In this document: piece by piece, positions 40,912 through 50,910 of the stretch
How the letters are laid out: every line of letters begins with the position of its first letter
How positions within the stretch are numbered: the first letter of the stretch is position 1
DNA from: an uncultured Rhodospirillaceae bacterium
GTDB lineage: Bacteria > Pseudomonadota > Alphaproteobacteria > SP197
NCBI GenBank assembly: GCA_937880925.1
Contig: CALGGB010000277.1
Location: 1-57,704 of the forward strand
DNA length: 57,704 nucleotides
Reading direction: 5' to 3'
The notes under the pieces: model-generated
What the model saw: only the letters and a program-made list of their open reading frames with translations
Told to the model about the DNA's origin: nothing
Databases searched by the model: none
Program-made: the position numbers and the translations under genes

Positions 40912-43900
40912 ATGGGCATGGCTCGTCTGGCCGTCGACATCGGCGGCACCTTCACCGACGTGGTTCTCGAGCGCGACGGCGCGCTTTGGGGCACCAAGGT
41001 GCCCACCACCCCGCAGGCGCCCCAGCGCGGTTTCCTTGATGGTGTCTTGCGTCTGCTGAAGCAGACCGGCACCGCCCCGGCCGACATCGGCTCGATCATC
41101 CACGGCACGACCCTGGCGACCAACGCGCTGATCGAGCGCAAGGGTGCGCGCACGGCGCTGGTCACCACGCAGGGCTTCCGCGACAGCCTGGAGATCGGCT
41201 ACGAGGCCCGCTTCGACCAGTACGACATCCAGCTTGAGAAACCCGCGCCGCTGGTGCCGCGCCATCTGCGTTTCACCGTGGCCGAACGTCTGGCCGCCAG
41301 CGGCAGCGTCATCACTCCGCTCGACGAAGAGGCGCTTGCCGCACTCGCGGCCGCTCTGAAGGCCGAAGGCGTGGAGGCCATCGCGATCGGTTTCCTGCAT
41401 GCCTACGCCAACGACGAACACGAGCGGCGCGCGGGGGCGATCCTGGCCGCTCTGCTGCCCGAAATCCCGATCAGCCTCTCCAGCGAGGTCTGCCCGGAAA
41501 TCCGCGAGTACGAGCGGCTTTCGACCACCGTCGCCAATGCCTATGTCCGCCCGAAGATGGCCGGTTACCTCGACGCCCTGGCCCGTGACCTCACCGCCGC
41601 GGGCCTTTCCTGCCCGCTCTTCATGGTGACCTCCGCTGGCGGCATCACAACCCTGCAGGCGGCCATGGATTTCCCCATCCGCCTGGTCGAATCGGGTCCT
41701 TCGGGCGGCGCGGTGCTGGCCGAGATCACCGCCGAGCAGAACGGGGCGCGGGACGTGCTCTCCTACGACATGGGCGGGACCACCGCGAAGATCTGCCTGA
41801 TCGGCGACTACCGCGCCGCCACCGCGCGCGAGTTCGAGGCTGCGCGCACCGCGCGTTTCGCCAAGGGCAGCGGCATTCCCCTGCGCATTCCCGTGGTCGA
41901 GATGATCGAGATCGGCGCGGGCGGAGGCTCGATCGCCGCGATCGACGGCCTCAAGCGCGTCGCCGTGGGGCCGCACAGCGCAGGCGCCGAGCCCGGCCCT
42001 GCCTGCTACGGCCGCGGCGGCAGCCTGCCCACCGTGACCGATGCCGACCTGGCGCTTGGCCGGCTTGATGCCGAACGCTTTGCGGAGGGCCGCCTGCGTC
42101 TCGACACCGGGGCAACCGACAGGGCCATCGGCAGCGCCATCGGTGCGCCGCTGGGCCTCACCGGGCTCGATGCTCCGCGCGCCATCTGCGAGATCGTCGA
42201 CGAGGCCATGGCCAACGCCGCGCGTGTCCACGCCGTGGAACATGCCCGCGACCTGAGGGCTGCGACCATGATCGCCTTTGGCGGCGCCGGCCCGCTGCAT
42301 GCCGGACGGCTGGCCGAGAAGCTGGGCATCACGCGCATCATCGTGCCGGCCAACCCGGGCGTCGGCTCTGCGGTCGGCTTCCTCTCCATGCCGGTTTCCT
42401 ACGAGGTGGTGCAGAGCCGCTACATGCTGCTTTCGCGTTTCCGCGCCGCCGAGGTCGATGCCGTGCTCGCCGGCCTGACGGCGACCGCCGAGGCAGTCGT
42501 CGCGAGCGCCGCCCCCGACCGGCCGCGCACCATCCGCCGCACCGCCCTGATGCGCTACATGGGCCAGGGCCACGAGGTCGAGATCGCCCTGCCCGACGGC
42601 CCGGTGAGCGCGGCCACGGCCGATGCCCTGCGCGATGCCTATGGCGTCCGTTACGCCGAGCTCTACGGCCGGGCGATGACGGCCGGAGAGATCGAGATCC
42701 TGACATGGACCGTCACCGTGGCGACACGGCGCGAAGCCGTTTCGCCGGTGACCACCATGGCGGACCAGACACGCGTCGTGGCGGTCGAACGCCGCGCGGT
42801 TTTCGATCCGGGCTCAGGCCGCTCGCACGACACACCGGTCTATCTGCGTGAACAGCTCGCACCCGGCATGGCCTTCGACGGTCCCGCCCTGGTCGTGGAG
42901 GCCCAGACCACGACCGTGGTGCCCGCCAGCTTCCGCGCACAGGTCAACGGCGGCGGCCATCTGGTGCTCGATCGCATCGACACCGAAACGACCAATGCGG
43001 GCGAGGCCGACGACATCCGCCTGCAGGTCATGTGGAACCGGCTGCAGGCCGTGGTCGACGAGCAGGCCGGCGTGCTGATGCGCACCGCCTTCAGCCCGAT
43101 CGTGCGCGAATCGGGCGATCTCTCCGTCGGCGCCTTCGACCTGGAGGGCCGCATGCTGGCCCAGGCGGTCACCGGCACGCCGGGCCACGTCAACACCATG
43201 GCCGCGGCCTGCGCCAAGTTCTTCGAGGCTTTCCCGCGCCAGACCATGCGGCCCGGCGACATCTATCTCACCAACGATCCCTGGCTGGGTTCGGGCCATC
43301 TCAACGACTTCGTCGTGCTCAAACCCTGTTTCCAGCAAGAGCGGCTGATCGGCTTCGTTTCCTGCACCAGCCATCTGGTCGATATCGGCGGACGGTGTCT
43401 GGGCCCCGACGGCAGCGATGTCTTCGACGAAGGGCTCTATGTGCCGCCGATACGCCTGGTCGATGCGGGCAATCTGGCCGAACTGTTCATGACCCTGCTC
43501 AAGGCCAACTCGCGCTCGCCCGAGTCGGCCGAGGGCGATGTCTATGCCCTGATCGCCTGCTGCGAGACCGGCGAGAAACGCCTGGTCGAGATGATGGCTG
43601 ATTTCGCCATCGACGATCTCGCCCCGCTCGCCGAGCGCATCCTGACGACCTGCGAGCGCGCCACACGCGAGCGCATCGCCGCCCTGCCGGACGGCGCCTA
43701 CGACTTCTCGATGACGGTCGACGGCTACGACGATCCCATCACCATCGCGGCGCGCCTCACCATCACCGGCGAGGACCTGCTGCTGGACTTCCACCAGTCC
43801 GCACCGCCTTCGGCCTACGGCATCAACGTGCCGCTCAACTATGCCGAGGCCTACACCGTGTTCGGCATCAAGTGCGTCATCGCGCCCGATATCCCCAACA

Positions 43901-44628
43901 ACCACGGCTCCCTGCTGCCCATGGTCGTTACCGCAGCGCCGGGCACGATCCTGAATGCGGCCAAGCCTGCGCCGGTCTGCTCGCGCCATATCCTGGGCCA
44001 GCTCCTGCCCGACGTGGCGCTGGGCTGTCTGGCGCAGGTGGCGCCCGACGCCGTGCCGGCCGAGGGCGCGGCAACGCTCTGGGACCTGCCCATGAAGGGC
44101 GTCGTGGAGGCCACGGGCGAACCCTTCGCCGCAGAGCTGGTGTTCAACGGCGGCACCGGCGCCCGCCCGGCAAAGGACGGTCTTTCTGCCACCGCCTTTC
44201 CCAGCGGCGTCATGGGCAGCCTGGTCGAGATCACCGAAAGCACGACGCCGATCCTGGTCACCCGCCGCGAGCTGCGGCCGGACTCCGGCGGTCCCGGCGC
44301 GCATCGCGGCGGCCTGGGCCAGATCATCGAGATCGAGGCCCTGCCCGGCACCCCGCTGGTGATCTACGGCACGGTCGACCGCGTGCGTTTCCCCGCGCGC
44401 GGACGCGCCGGCGGGCAGGCCGGCGCCTGCGGCAGGTTCGTCCACAGTGCCGGCACGCCTTTCATGGGCAAGGGCTCCTGCACCCTCAAGCCCGGAGAGC
44501 GCCTGACCGTCTTTACACCCGGCGGCGGCGGCCAGGGGCCGCTGGCGTCACGCGATCCCGCCGACACGGCGCTCGACCTGCAAAACGGCCTGGTCACAAA
44601 CCAGGCGGGAGACCACGGACATGGCTGA
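40912..44628 (+). CDS. Fused hydantoinase A + hydantoinase B / 5-oxoprolinase-type protein (1238 aa)
   Basis: HyuA: MARLAVDIGGTFTDVVLE...HGTTLATNALIERKGARTALVTTQGFRD; HyuB: LQVMWNRLQAVVDEQAGVLMRTAFSPIVRESGDLSVGAFDLEGRMLAQ...NDPWLGSGHLNDFVV. Confidence 0.94.
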   Translation: MGMARLAVDIGGTFTDVVLERDGALWGTKVPTTPQAPQRGFLDGVLRLLKQTGTAPADIGSIIHGTTLATNALIERKGARTALVTTQGFRDSLEIGYEARFDQYDIQLEKPAPLVPRHLRFTVAERLAASGSVITPLDEEALAALAAALKAEGVEAIAIGFLHAYANDEHERRAGAILAALLPEIPISLSSEVCPEIREYERLSTTVANAYVRPKMAGYLDALARDLTAAGLSCPLFMVTSAGGITTLQAAMDFPIRLVESGPSGGAVLAEITAEQNGARDVLSYDMGGTTAKICLIGDYRAATAREFEAARTARFAKGSGIPLRIPVVEMIEIGAGGGSIAAIDGLKRVAVGPHSAGAEPGPACYGRGGSLPTVTDADLALGRLDAERFAEGRLRLDTGATDRAIGSAIGAPLGLTGLDAPRAICEIVDEAMANAARVHAVEHARDLRAATMIAFGGAGPLHAGRLAEKLGITRIIVPANPGVGSAVGFLSMPVSYEVVQSRYMLLSRFRAAEVDAVLAGLTATAEAVVASAAPDRPRTIRRTALMRYMGQGHEVEIALPDGPVSAATADALRDAYGVRYAELYGRAMTAGEIEILTWTVTVATRREAVSPVTTMADQTRVVAVERRAVFDPGSGRSHDTPVYLREQLAPGMAFDGPALVVEAQTTTVVPASFRAQVNGGGHLVLDRIDTETTNAGEADDIRLQVMWNRLQAVVDEQAGVLMRTAFSPIVRESGDLSVGAFDLEGRMLAQAVTGTPGHVNTMAAACAKFFEAFPRQTMRPGDIYLTNDPWLGSGHLNDFVVLKPCFQQERLIGFVSCTSHLVDIGGRCLGPDGSDVFDEGLYVPPIRLVDAGNLAELFMTLLKANSRSPESAEGDVYALIACCETGEKRLVEMMADFAIDDLAPLAERILTTCERATRERIAALPDGAYDFSMTVDGYDDPITIAARLTITGEDLLLDFHQSAPPSAYGINVPLNYAEAYTVFGIKCVIAPDIPNNHGSLLPMVVTAAPGTILNAAKPAPVCSRHILGQLLPDVALGCLAQVAPDAVPAEGAATLWDLPMKGVVEATGEPFAAELVFNGGTGARPAKDGLSATAFPSGVMGSLVEITESTTPILVTRRELRPDSGGPGAHRGGLGQIIEIEALPGTPLVIYGTVDRVRFPARGRAGGQAGACGRFVHSAGTPFMGKGSCTLKPGERLTVFTPGGGGQGPLASRDPADTALDLQNGLVTNQAGDHGHG

Positions 44629-45400
44629 TAGCAACAACGGCATCACGGCCTCGCGCGGGCGCGCCCGTATCGGCGTCATCGTGCCGTTCTCCAACACGAA
44701 CCTCGAACCCGACATGGAGATGCTGCGCCCTCATGGCGTCTCCATCCACACCGCGCGCGCAGGCGGCTACGACCTCGATGAAGTGCCCGATTCCGAGCAG
44801 ATGCGGCAGTTCGCCGCGGCGGGCCTGGACGACGTGCTGGGTTCGCTATGCGCGGCCCGGCCCGATGTCATCCTCTACGGCTGCACCTCGGCGACCCTCT
44901 CCATGGGGCCGGACTACGACCGGGAATTCTGCCGGCGCATCGAGGATCGCTCAGGGGTGCCCGCCGTCACGGCGGCAGGCGCCCTGGTCGAGGCGCTCGA
45001 TCATCTGGATGCCCGCACCATCGGCTTCTGCTCGCCCTATACCGAGGAACTCAATCGCGAAGCCGCCGCTTTCCTGGGCGCCTGCGGCCGACAGGTCATC
45101 GCCAGCGCCTATGTCGGCAGCGATCTCGGCAACTACGGCCAGAGCGGACTGACGCCCGCTGATGTGCTGGCGCTGGGCCGCCGCGCTGCTCACGCACGCG
45201 CCGATGCCATCGTGATGTCCTGCACCGATATGCGCGCCGTCGAGGTGATCGCGGAAGTGGAGGCAGAAACCGGCATCCCGGTCGTCACCAGCAATCAGGC
45301 CATGATGTTCGCCGCCATCGGCAGGCTGGGCCTGGAAGACGCGCGCGTTCCCGGCAGGCTGGGTCAGGCGCCTTCCGCTTTCCTGCGTGCTGCGCGCTAG
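44621..45400 (+). CDS. Asp/Glu racemase-like protein (maleate isomerase / arylmalonate decarboxylase family)
   Basis: ARIGVIVPFSNTNLEPDMEMLRP...ILYGCTSATLSMG...IVMSCTDMRAVEVI: paired Cys motifs. Confidence 0.87.
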   Translation: MADSNNGITASRGRARIGVIVPFSNTNLEPDMEMLRPHGVSIHTARAGGYDLDEVPDSEQMRQFAAAGLDDVLGSLCAARPDVILYGCTSATLSMGPDYDREFCRRIEDRSGVPAVTAAGALVEALDHLDARTIGFCSPYTEELNREAAAFLGACGRQVIASAYVGSDLGNYGQSGLTPADVLALGRRAAHARADAIVMSCTDMRAVEVIAEVEAETGIPVVTSNQAMMFAAIGRLGLEDARVPGRLGQAPSAFLRAAR

Positions 45401-45669
45401 GCGGCCTCGCCGGGAGCTTTGGCCTCGATGGCCAGCGCATGGATGTCGGTTGCCAGTTCGTCCTTGAGCGCGCTGTAAACCAGGCGCTGGCGGGCGACGC
45501 GGCCCAGGCCTTCGAACTTCGCGGAGACCACCTTCACCGTGAAATGGCTCTCGCCTTCCGCGCGCGCGCCGGCATGGCCGGCGTGTTTGTGGCTGTCATC
45601 GATGACGTCGAGGGATTGCGGCGCCAGGGCGGCGGTGAGCTTCTCGCGGATGGCGACGGCAACACGCAT
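45397..45669 (-). CDS. BolA family protein
   Basis: IREKLTAALAPQSLDVIDDSHKHAGHAGARAEGESHFTVKVVSAKFEGLGRVARQRLVYSAL. Confidence 0.94.
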   Translation of the reverse strand: MRVAVAIREKLTAALAPQSLDVIDDSHKHAGHAGARAEGESHFTVKVVSAKFEGLGRVARQRLVYSALKDELATDIHALAIEAKAPGEAA

Positions 45670-45755
45670 GCTGAATCACTCCACTGGTCCGTATGGGCAC
45701 ATATGCCCGCACCCGCGTTCTTGCAAGGGCGCCGGGCGCTTCCCATACTTGGCCA

Positions 45756-46355
45756 ATGGCAAATGTACGCTCATCGCGCGCCTTCCGGCGCGAGCCCGAA
45801 CCCGAGACGCATGTCTGCGCCTGGCCGGGCTGCGAGGCAGAAGGGGTGCACCGGGCACCGCTTTCGCGCCAGCAACTGCGCGAGTACCAGTACTTCTGCC
45901 TGGAGCACATCCGCGACTTCAACCGCTCCTGGAACTTCTTCGAGGGCTGGCAACAGGACGAGATCGAGACCTACCAGCATGCCGATCTTTCCTGGCACCG
46001 CCCGACCTGGAAGATGGGCGACCGCGAGGTCAAGAGTCAGGCCTTTCACAACGCCTTCTTCAACGAGCGCATCAAGGACCATTTCGGCTTCACCGACGAC
46101 GATGAGGACATCAAGCGGGGCGGCGCCAAGCGCAAGATGGGCCGCGTCGATGATGCCGAGGCTGCCGAGCGGCGACGCGCCTACGGTGTGCTGGGCCTGA
46201 AACCCGGCGCCGAGGAGGGCGAGATCAAGAGCCGCTTCAAGGCCGAGGTGAAGCTGTGCCATCCCGATATCAACGGCGGCGACAAGGAAGCCGAAGAGCG
46301 CCTGCGCGATGTCATCTGGGCCTATCGGCACCTTACCGGCCGCGACAAGGGTTGA
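45756..46355 (+). CDS. DnaJ-domain-containing protein
   Basis: C-terminal J-domain-like [52 protein letters not shown] (HPD present). Confidence 0.9.
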   Translation: MANVRSSRAFRREPEPETHVCAWPGCEAEGVHRAPLSRQQLREYQYFCLEHIRDFNRSWNFFEGWQQDEIETYQHADLSWHRPTWKMGDREVKSQAFHNAFFNERIKDHFGFTDDDEDIKRGGAKRKMGRVDDAEAAERRRAYGVLGLKPGAEEGEIKSRFKAEVKLCHPDINGGDKEAEERLRDVIWAYRHLTGRDKG

Positions 46356-46557
46356 GCCCTTTTGCGAACCCGCACCGGGCGAGCGTATCGCGACAATTTC
46401 ATCGCCCCGAACGGGTTGTAACCGGCCCTTGCGCCGTGCCAATCTACGCCCGCGTTCGCACCGCCCCCGGTTTCCGGAGCGGTTGGCTACCGGGCGTTTT
46501 CCCGCGGTCCGATTTCAGCATCGGGCCGTCCCCCTATACGATCGAGTGACGGCCGAG

Positions 46558-47559
46558 ATGGTGAAGGATTCCAGCGAAATTGCCCTGTTGCCTGAGGGCA
46601 ACCCGGATCAGAAGGTGAAGGCCGGCGAGGTCTTCGGCATCGATTCCAACATGGAGGTGCCGGCGTTTTCCAAGCGCACCGAACATGTGCCCGCAGTCGA
46701 TGATTCCTACATCTTCGATCCCCAGACCACGATCGCGATCCTGGCGGGCTTTGCCCACAACAGGCGCGTGATGATCCAGGGCTATCACGGCACCGGCAAG
46801 TCGACCCATATCGAGCAGGTTGCGGCGCGGCTGAACTGGCCCTGCGTGCGCGTCAACCTCGACAGCCACATCAGCCGTATCGACCTGATCGGCAAGGACG
46901 CCATCGTCCTGCGCGACGGCAAGCAGGTCACCGAGTACCGCGAAGGCATCCTGCCCTGGGCCGTGCAGCATCCCGTGGCTCTGGTCTTCGACGAGTATGA
47001 CGCGGGCCGCCCGGACGTGATGTTCGTCATTCAGCGCGTGCTGGAAGTGGCCGGCAAGATGACCCTGCTCGACCAGAACAAGGTGATCCACCCGCACCCC
47101 TATTTCCGCCTGTTCTCGACCGCCAACACGGTCGGCCTGGGCGACACCACGGGCCTCTATCACGGCACCCAGCAGATCAACCAGGGCCAGATGGACCGCT
47201 GGTCGATCGTCTCCACGCTGAACTACCTCGATCACGAGGAAGAAGAGAAAATCGTTCTGGCCAAGATCCCCGGCTACAACGACAAGAAGGGCAAGGAGAC
47301 GATCAAGGCGATGGTCGCGGTTGCCGACATGACGCGCAGCGCCTTCATGGCCGGCGACGTCTCGACCGTGATGTCGCCGCGTACCGTCATCACCTGGGCC
47401 GAGAATGCCGAGATCTTCGGCGACCTGGGTTTTGCCTTCCGCGTGACCTTCCTCAACAAGTGCGACGAGACCGAGCGCCCGCAGATCGCGGAGTTCTATC
47501 AGAGGAGCTTCGGCAAGGAGCTGCCTGAGTCCGTTGTCGCCAAGGTGGCGGCGCGCTGA
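46558..47559 (+). CDS. cobS: Cobaltochelatase subunit CobS (AAA+ ATPase)
   Basis: [71 protein letters not shown]. Confidence 0.96.
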   Translation: MVKDSSEIALLPEGNPDQKVKAGEVFGIDSNMEVPAFSKRTEHVPAVDDSYIFDPQTTIAILAGFAHNRRVMIQGYHGTGKSTHIEQVAARLNWPCVRVNLDSHISRIDLIGKDAIVLRDGKQVTEYREGILPWAVQHPVALVFDEYDAGRPDVMFVIQRVLEVAGKMTLLDQNKVIHPHPYFRLFSTANTVGLGDTTGLYHGTQQINQGQMDRWSIVSTLNYLDHEEEEKIVLAKIPGYNDKKGKETIKAMVAVADMTRSAFMAGDVSTVMSPRTVITWAENAEIFGDLGFAFRVTFLNKCDETERPQIAEFYQRSFGKELPESVVAKVAAR

Positions 47560-47572
47560 TCGGGAGTCTGGA

Positions 47573-49441
47573 ATGAGCCGCGACGACAACATCGTCGAGC
47601 CATTCAAGCGTGCCATCACCGGCACGATGCGGGCGCTTGCCCGCGATCCCGAGCTGGAGGTGAACTTCGGCGTCCAGGAGCCCAGCGCTTCGGGCCACAG
47701 CGCCAATGTCACCCAGCCGCCGCGCGATCTCGACGCCCACGCCGTGGCCATGACCCGGGGCGAGGCCGATGCCCTGGCGCTGCGCCTGCGCCACCACAAC
47801 GCCAAGACCCACGCCCGGCGCATGCCCGCGGGCGAGATCGGCCGGGCGATCTACGAAGCCGTCGAACAGGCGCGCTGCGAGAGCCTGGGCGCACGGCGCA
47901 TGAAGGGCCTTGCCGAGAACCTTTCGGTGGTTCTGGAGGAGCGCTGCCGCGCCAAGGGCCTGCACCGCATCGCCAGCCAGGAGGAGGCCCCGCTCGCCGA
48001 CATCCTGGGCCTGCTGGTGCGCGAGAAGCTGACCGGCGTGGCGCCGCCGCCCTCCGCGGCCAAGGCCGTGGAGATGTCGCGCAAGTGGCTCGACCACAAG
48101 ATCGGCGAGGATCTGGCCGCGCTGTCGGAGAACATCGCCGACCAGGACGCCTTCTCCAAGGTCATGCGCACGATGATCTCGCACCTCGACCTGGGGGACG
48201 AGGAAACCGACCAGACCAACGAGCAGTCCGATCCCGATGCCGCCGACGACCAGAGCGATCCCGATCAGGCCGAAGGAGAGGCCGAGGGTGAGTCGGGCGA
48301 AAGCGGCAGCGACGATCAGAGCGAGGCCGACAGCTTCGACGAACAGGCCGCCGACGACGATTCCATGGCCGCCGATTCGGAGGAATCCGACGACGACCAG
48401 ATGATGCCTTCGGGCAGCGACGACACCGATCCCTCCGGCCGCATGCGCCGCCCGGAGAACATGTTCGGCAACCGCCGCGAACCCCAGTACAAGGCCTATA
48501 TGACCGAGTTCGACGAAGTGGTCGATGCCGCCGACCTGTGCGACCCGGAAGAGCTGTCGCGCCTGCGCACCCAGCTCGACCAGCAGATCGTTCATCTCAA
48601 GGGCGTCACCGGCAAGCTCGCCAACCGGCTGCAGCGCAAGCTGATGGCCCAGCAGAACCGTGCCTGGGAGTTCGACCTGGAGGAGGGCATGCTCGACACG
48701 GCGCGCCTCTCGCGTGTCGTGACCGACCCCATGCAGCCGCTGTCGTTCAAGATCGAGCACGAGACCAACTTCCGCGACACCGTGGTCACCCTGCTGATCG
48801 ACAATTCCGGCTCCATGCGCGGCCGGCCCATCGGCATCGCCGCCATGAGCGCCGACATCCTGGCCCAGACCCTGGAGCGCTGCGCCGTCAAGACCGAAAT
48901 CCTGGGGTTCACGACCCGCACCTGGAAGGGCGGGCGCAGCCGCGAGAAGTGGCTTGCCGACGGCAAGAGCACCAGCCCCGGCCGCCTCAACGACCTGCGC
49001 CACATCGTCTACAAGGGTGCGGACGCCCCCTGGCGGCGCGCGCGCAAGAACCTGGGCCTGATGCTGCGCGAAGGCCTGCTGAAGGAAAACATCGACGGCG
49101 AGGCCCTGCTCTGGGCCCACGAACGCCTGGTCATCCGGCCCGAGCAGCGGCGTATCCTGATGGTGATCTCCGACGGCGCCCCGGTTGATGACTCCACGCT
49201 CTCGGTCAACTCCGGCAATTATCTGGAGCGCCATCTGCGCGACGTCATCACCTGGATCGAGACCTTCTCGCCCGTCGAACTGATTGCCATCGGTATCGGC
49301 CATGACGTGACGCGCTACTACAAGCGCGCCATCACCCTGGTCGACGTGGAGCAGCTTGGCGGCGCCGTGCTCAACGAGCTCGCCGCCCTGTTCGACGAGG
49401 AGCCGCGCGGCGGACGCGGCAAGGGCCGCAACGCAGCCTAG
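47573..49441 (+). CDS. cobT: Cobaltochelatase subunit CobT (VWA domain)
   Basis: Acidic linker followed by [50 protein letters not shown]. Confidence 0.96.
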   Translation: MSRDDNIVEPFKRAITGTMRALARDPELEVNFGVQEPSASGHSANVTQPPRDLDAHAVAMTRGEADALALRLRHHNAKTHARRMPAGEIGRAIYEAVEQARCESLGARRMKGLAENLSVVLEERCRAKGLHRIASQEEAPLADILGLLVREKLTGVAPPPSAAKAVEMSRKWLDHKIGEDLAALSENIADQDAFSKVMRTMISHLDLGDEETDQTNEQSDPDAADDQSDPDQAEGEAEGESGESGSDDQSEADSFDEQAADDDSMAADSEESDDDQMMPSGSDDTDPSGRMRRPENMFGNRREPQYKAYMTEFDEVVDAADLCDPEELSRLRTQLDQQIVHLKGVTGKLANRLQRKLMAQQNRAWEFDLEEGMLDTARLSRVVTDPMQPLSFKIEHETNFRDTVVTLLIDNSGSMRGRPIGIAAMSADILAQTLERCAVKTEILGFTTRTWKGGRSREKWLADGKSTSPGRLNDLRHIVYKGADAPWRRARKNLGLMLREGLLKENIDGEALLWAHERLVIRPEQRRILMVISDGAPVDDSTLSVNSGNYLERHLRDVITWIETFSPVELIAIGIGHDVTRYYKRAITLVDVEQLGGAVLNELAALFDEEPRGGRGKGRNAA

Positions 49442-49492
49442 AACGATCAGACACGGTGCCTGAGGATTTCCTCCGGCAACCGCGAAACAGAC

Positions 49493-50197
49493 ATGGCACG
49501 CAAGATACAACCTCCCGCCCGCACCTGGCGCCAGCGTCTGCGGCGCTGGTTCCTGCTGGCGCTGGTCGTGGTGCTGCTGGCGCCCGCGGCCGTGCTGCTG
49601 CTCTACCGCGTCGTGCCGCCGCCCTTCACGCCGCTGATGATCATCCGCTACGGCGAGGGCGAGGCGATCGAGAAGCAGTGGCGCCCCCTGGAGGAGATCG
49701 CCACCGCCCTGCCCCGCTCCGTGATCGCCGCCGAGGACAACCTGTTCTGCAGCCACATGGGCTTCGACCGCGAGGCGCTGAAATCCCAGATCGAGGCTGC
49801 CCAGGCGGGCGAAAGGCCCCGTGGCGCCAGCACCATCTCGATGCAGCTCGCCAAGAATCTGTTCCTGTGGCCCGATCGCAGCATGCTGCGCAAGGGGCTG
49901 GAGTTCTGGCTCACGCCCTATGTCGAGGCGCTGCTGCCCAAGCGGCGCATCCTGGAGCTCTACCTCAACGTCGTGGAATGGGGGCCGGGTATCTACGGCG
50001 CCCAGGCCGCCGCGCAGGCGCATTTCGGTATCGGTGCCGATGCCCTGAGCGAAGAGCAGGCCGCCCTGATGGCCGCCGTGCTGCCCAACCCGCGGGAATG
50101 GATCGCGGGCGATGCCGGCGCCTACGTGCGCGAGCGCGCGGCGATCTACCAGCGCCGCGTCAACCAGCTGGGGCCCGGCTACTTCGGCTGCTGGTAG
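49493..50197 (+). CDS. mtgA: Monofunctional biosynthetic peptidoglycan transglycosylase
   Basis: [24 protein letters not shown]...[34 protein letters not shown]...[17 protein letters not shown]. Confidence 0.95.
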   Translation: MARKIQPPARTWRQRLRRWFLLALVVVLLAPAAVLLLYRVVPPPFTPLMIIRYGEGEAIEKQWRPLEEIATALPRSVIAAEDNLFCSHMGFDREALKSQIEAAQAGERPRGASTISMQLAKNLFLWPDRSMLRKGLEFWLTPYVEALLPKRRILELYLNVVEWGPGIYGAQAAAQAHFGIGADALSEEQAALMAAVLPNPREWIAGDAGAYVRERAAIYQRRVNQLGPGYFGCW

Positions 50198-50205
50198 CTT
50201 GAGGA

Positions 50206-50841
50206 TCAGGCGCTGGCACGTACCCCGTCGAGCCCGGCGATCAGCACGTCCAGGCCGAAGACGAACTCGGCATCGGCATCCGGGCGGACGATCGTTTCCA
50301 GGAGCGACGCGGTGGCCGGAAACGCACCGCCGGAGAGGTCGGCCGCAAGGTTCTCGCGGTCTTCCCGAGTAAGGGGCTCCAGCCAGCCCGTGATCTCGTC
50401 GACGGCAAAGGATTCAACATAGGCAATCAGCAGGCGCACAGCCCGTACCGTGGCAACCTTCGAGAAGCCGGCCGACAGCAGGGCGGTATAGAGGGCCTCG
50501 TTCACACGGTGCTCGCTGGGCACCCATTGTTCAAAGACGACAAAGGCGCGGAAGCTGCCGGGATGGCGCCGGGCAAGCTGTCGAACGGCCTGACAGATCG
50601 CTCTGATGTCCTGGCGCCAGTCGCCGGTGGCTGGGGGAATCTCGCATTCCGCCATCAGGGCCAGCATCACCTCGCCCATCAGGGCATGCCGGTTCTTGTG
50701 GTGGTGATAGAGCGCCATGGGATCGACCTGCAACTGCGCGGCCAGCTTGCGCATGCTGAACTGACGATCCTGGCTCTCATCCAGCATCGCCATCGCGGCC
50801 TCCACGATGCGTTGCCTTGTCAGCGTGCCGCGCTGGTTCAT
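50206..50841 (-). CDS. TetR family transcriptional regulator
   Basis: LTRQRIVEAAMAMLDESQDRQFSMRKLAAQLQVDPMALYHHHKNRHALMGEVM (TetR HTH). Confidence 0.93.
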   Translation of the reverse strand: MNQRGTLTRQRIVEAAMAMLDESQDRQFSMRKLAAQLQVDPMALYHHHKNRHALMGEVMLALMAECEIPPATGDWRQDIRAICQAVRQLARRHPGSFRAFVVFEQWVPSEHRVNEALYTALLSAGFSKVATVRAVRLLIAYVESFAVDEITGWLEPLTREDRENLAADLSGGAFPATASLLETIVRPDADAEFVFGLDVLIAGLDGVRASA

Positions 50842-50856
50842 GCCTGTTCCCTGCGA

Positions 50857-50902
50857 TTGACTCCCTCTACGCCGTAGAGTACGCTTTCTCTACAGTGTAG
50901 AG
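50857..50902. promoter_or_regulatory. Divergent promoter with two TetR-type operators CTCTAC-N3-GTAGAG (50865-50879 and 50888-50902); candidate promoter TTGACT-N17-TACGCT (50857-50862 / 50880-50885)
   Basis: Two perfect 6-bp inverted repeats with 3-nt spacers, centres 23 bp apart, between the tetR and amine oxidase starts. Confidence 0.8.
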
Positions 50903-50910
50903 GAAGCATC

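Noticed and set aside
46356-46557. Possible cobalamin riboswitch upstream of cobS
   Set aside because: I could not find a recognisable B12-box or the expected helices; the gap is only ~200 nt.
47453-50023. 856-aa minus-strand ORF
   Set aside because: Antisense to cobT/mtgA; shadow ORF from high-GC codon bias.
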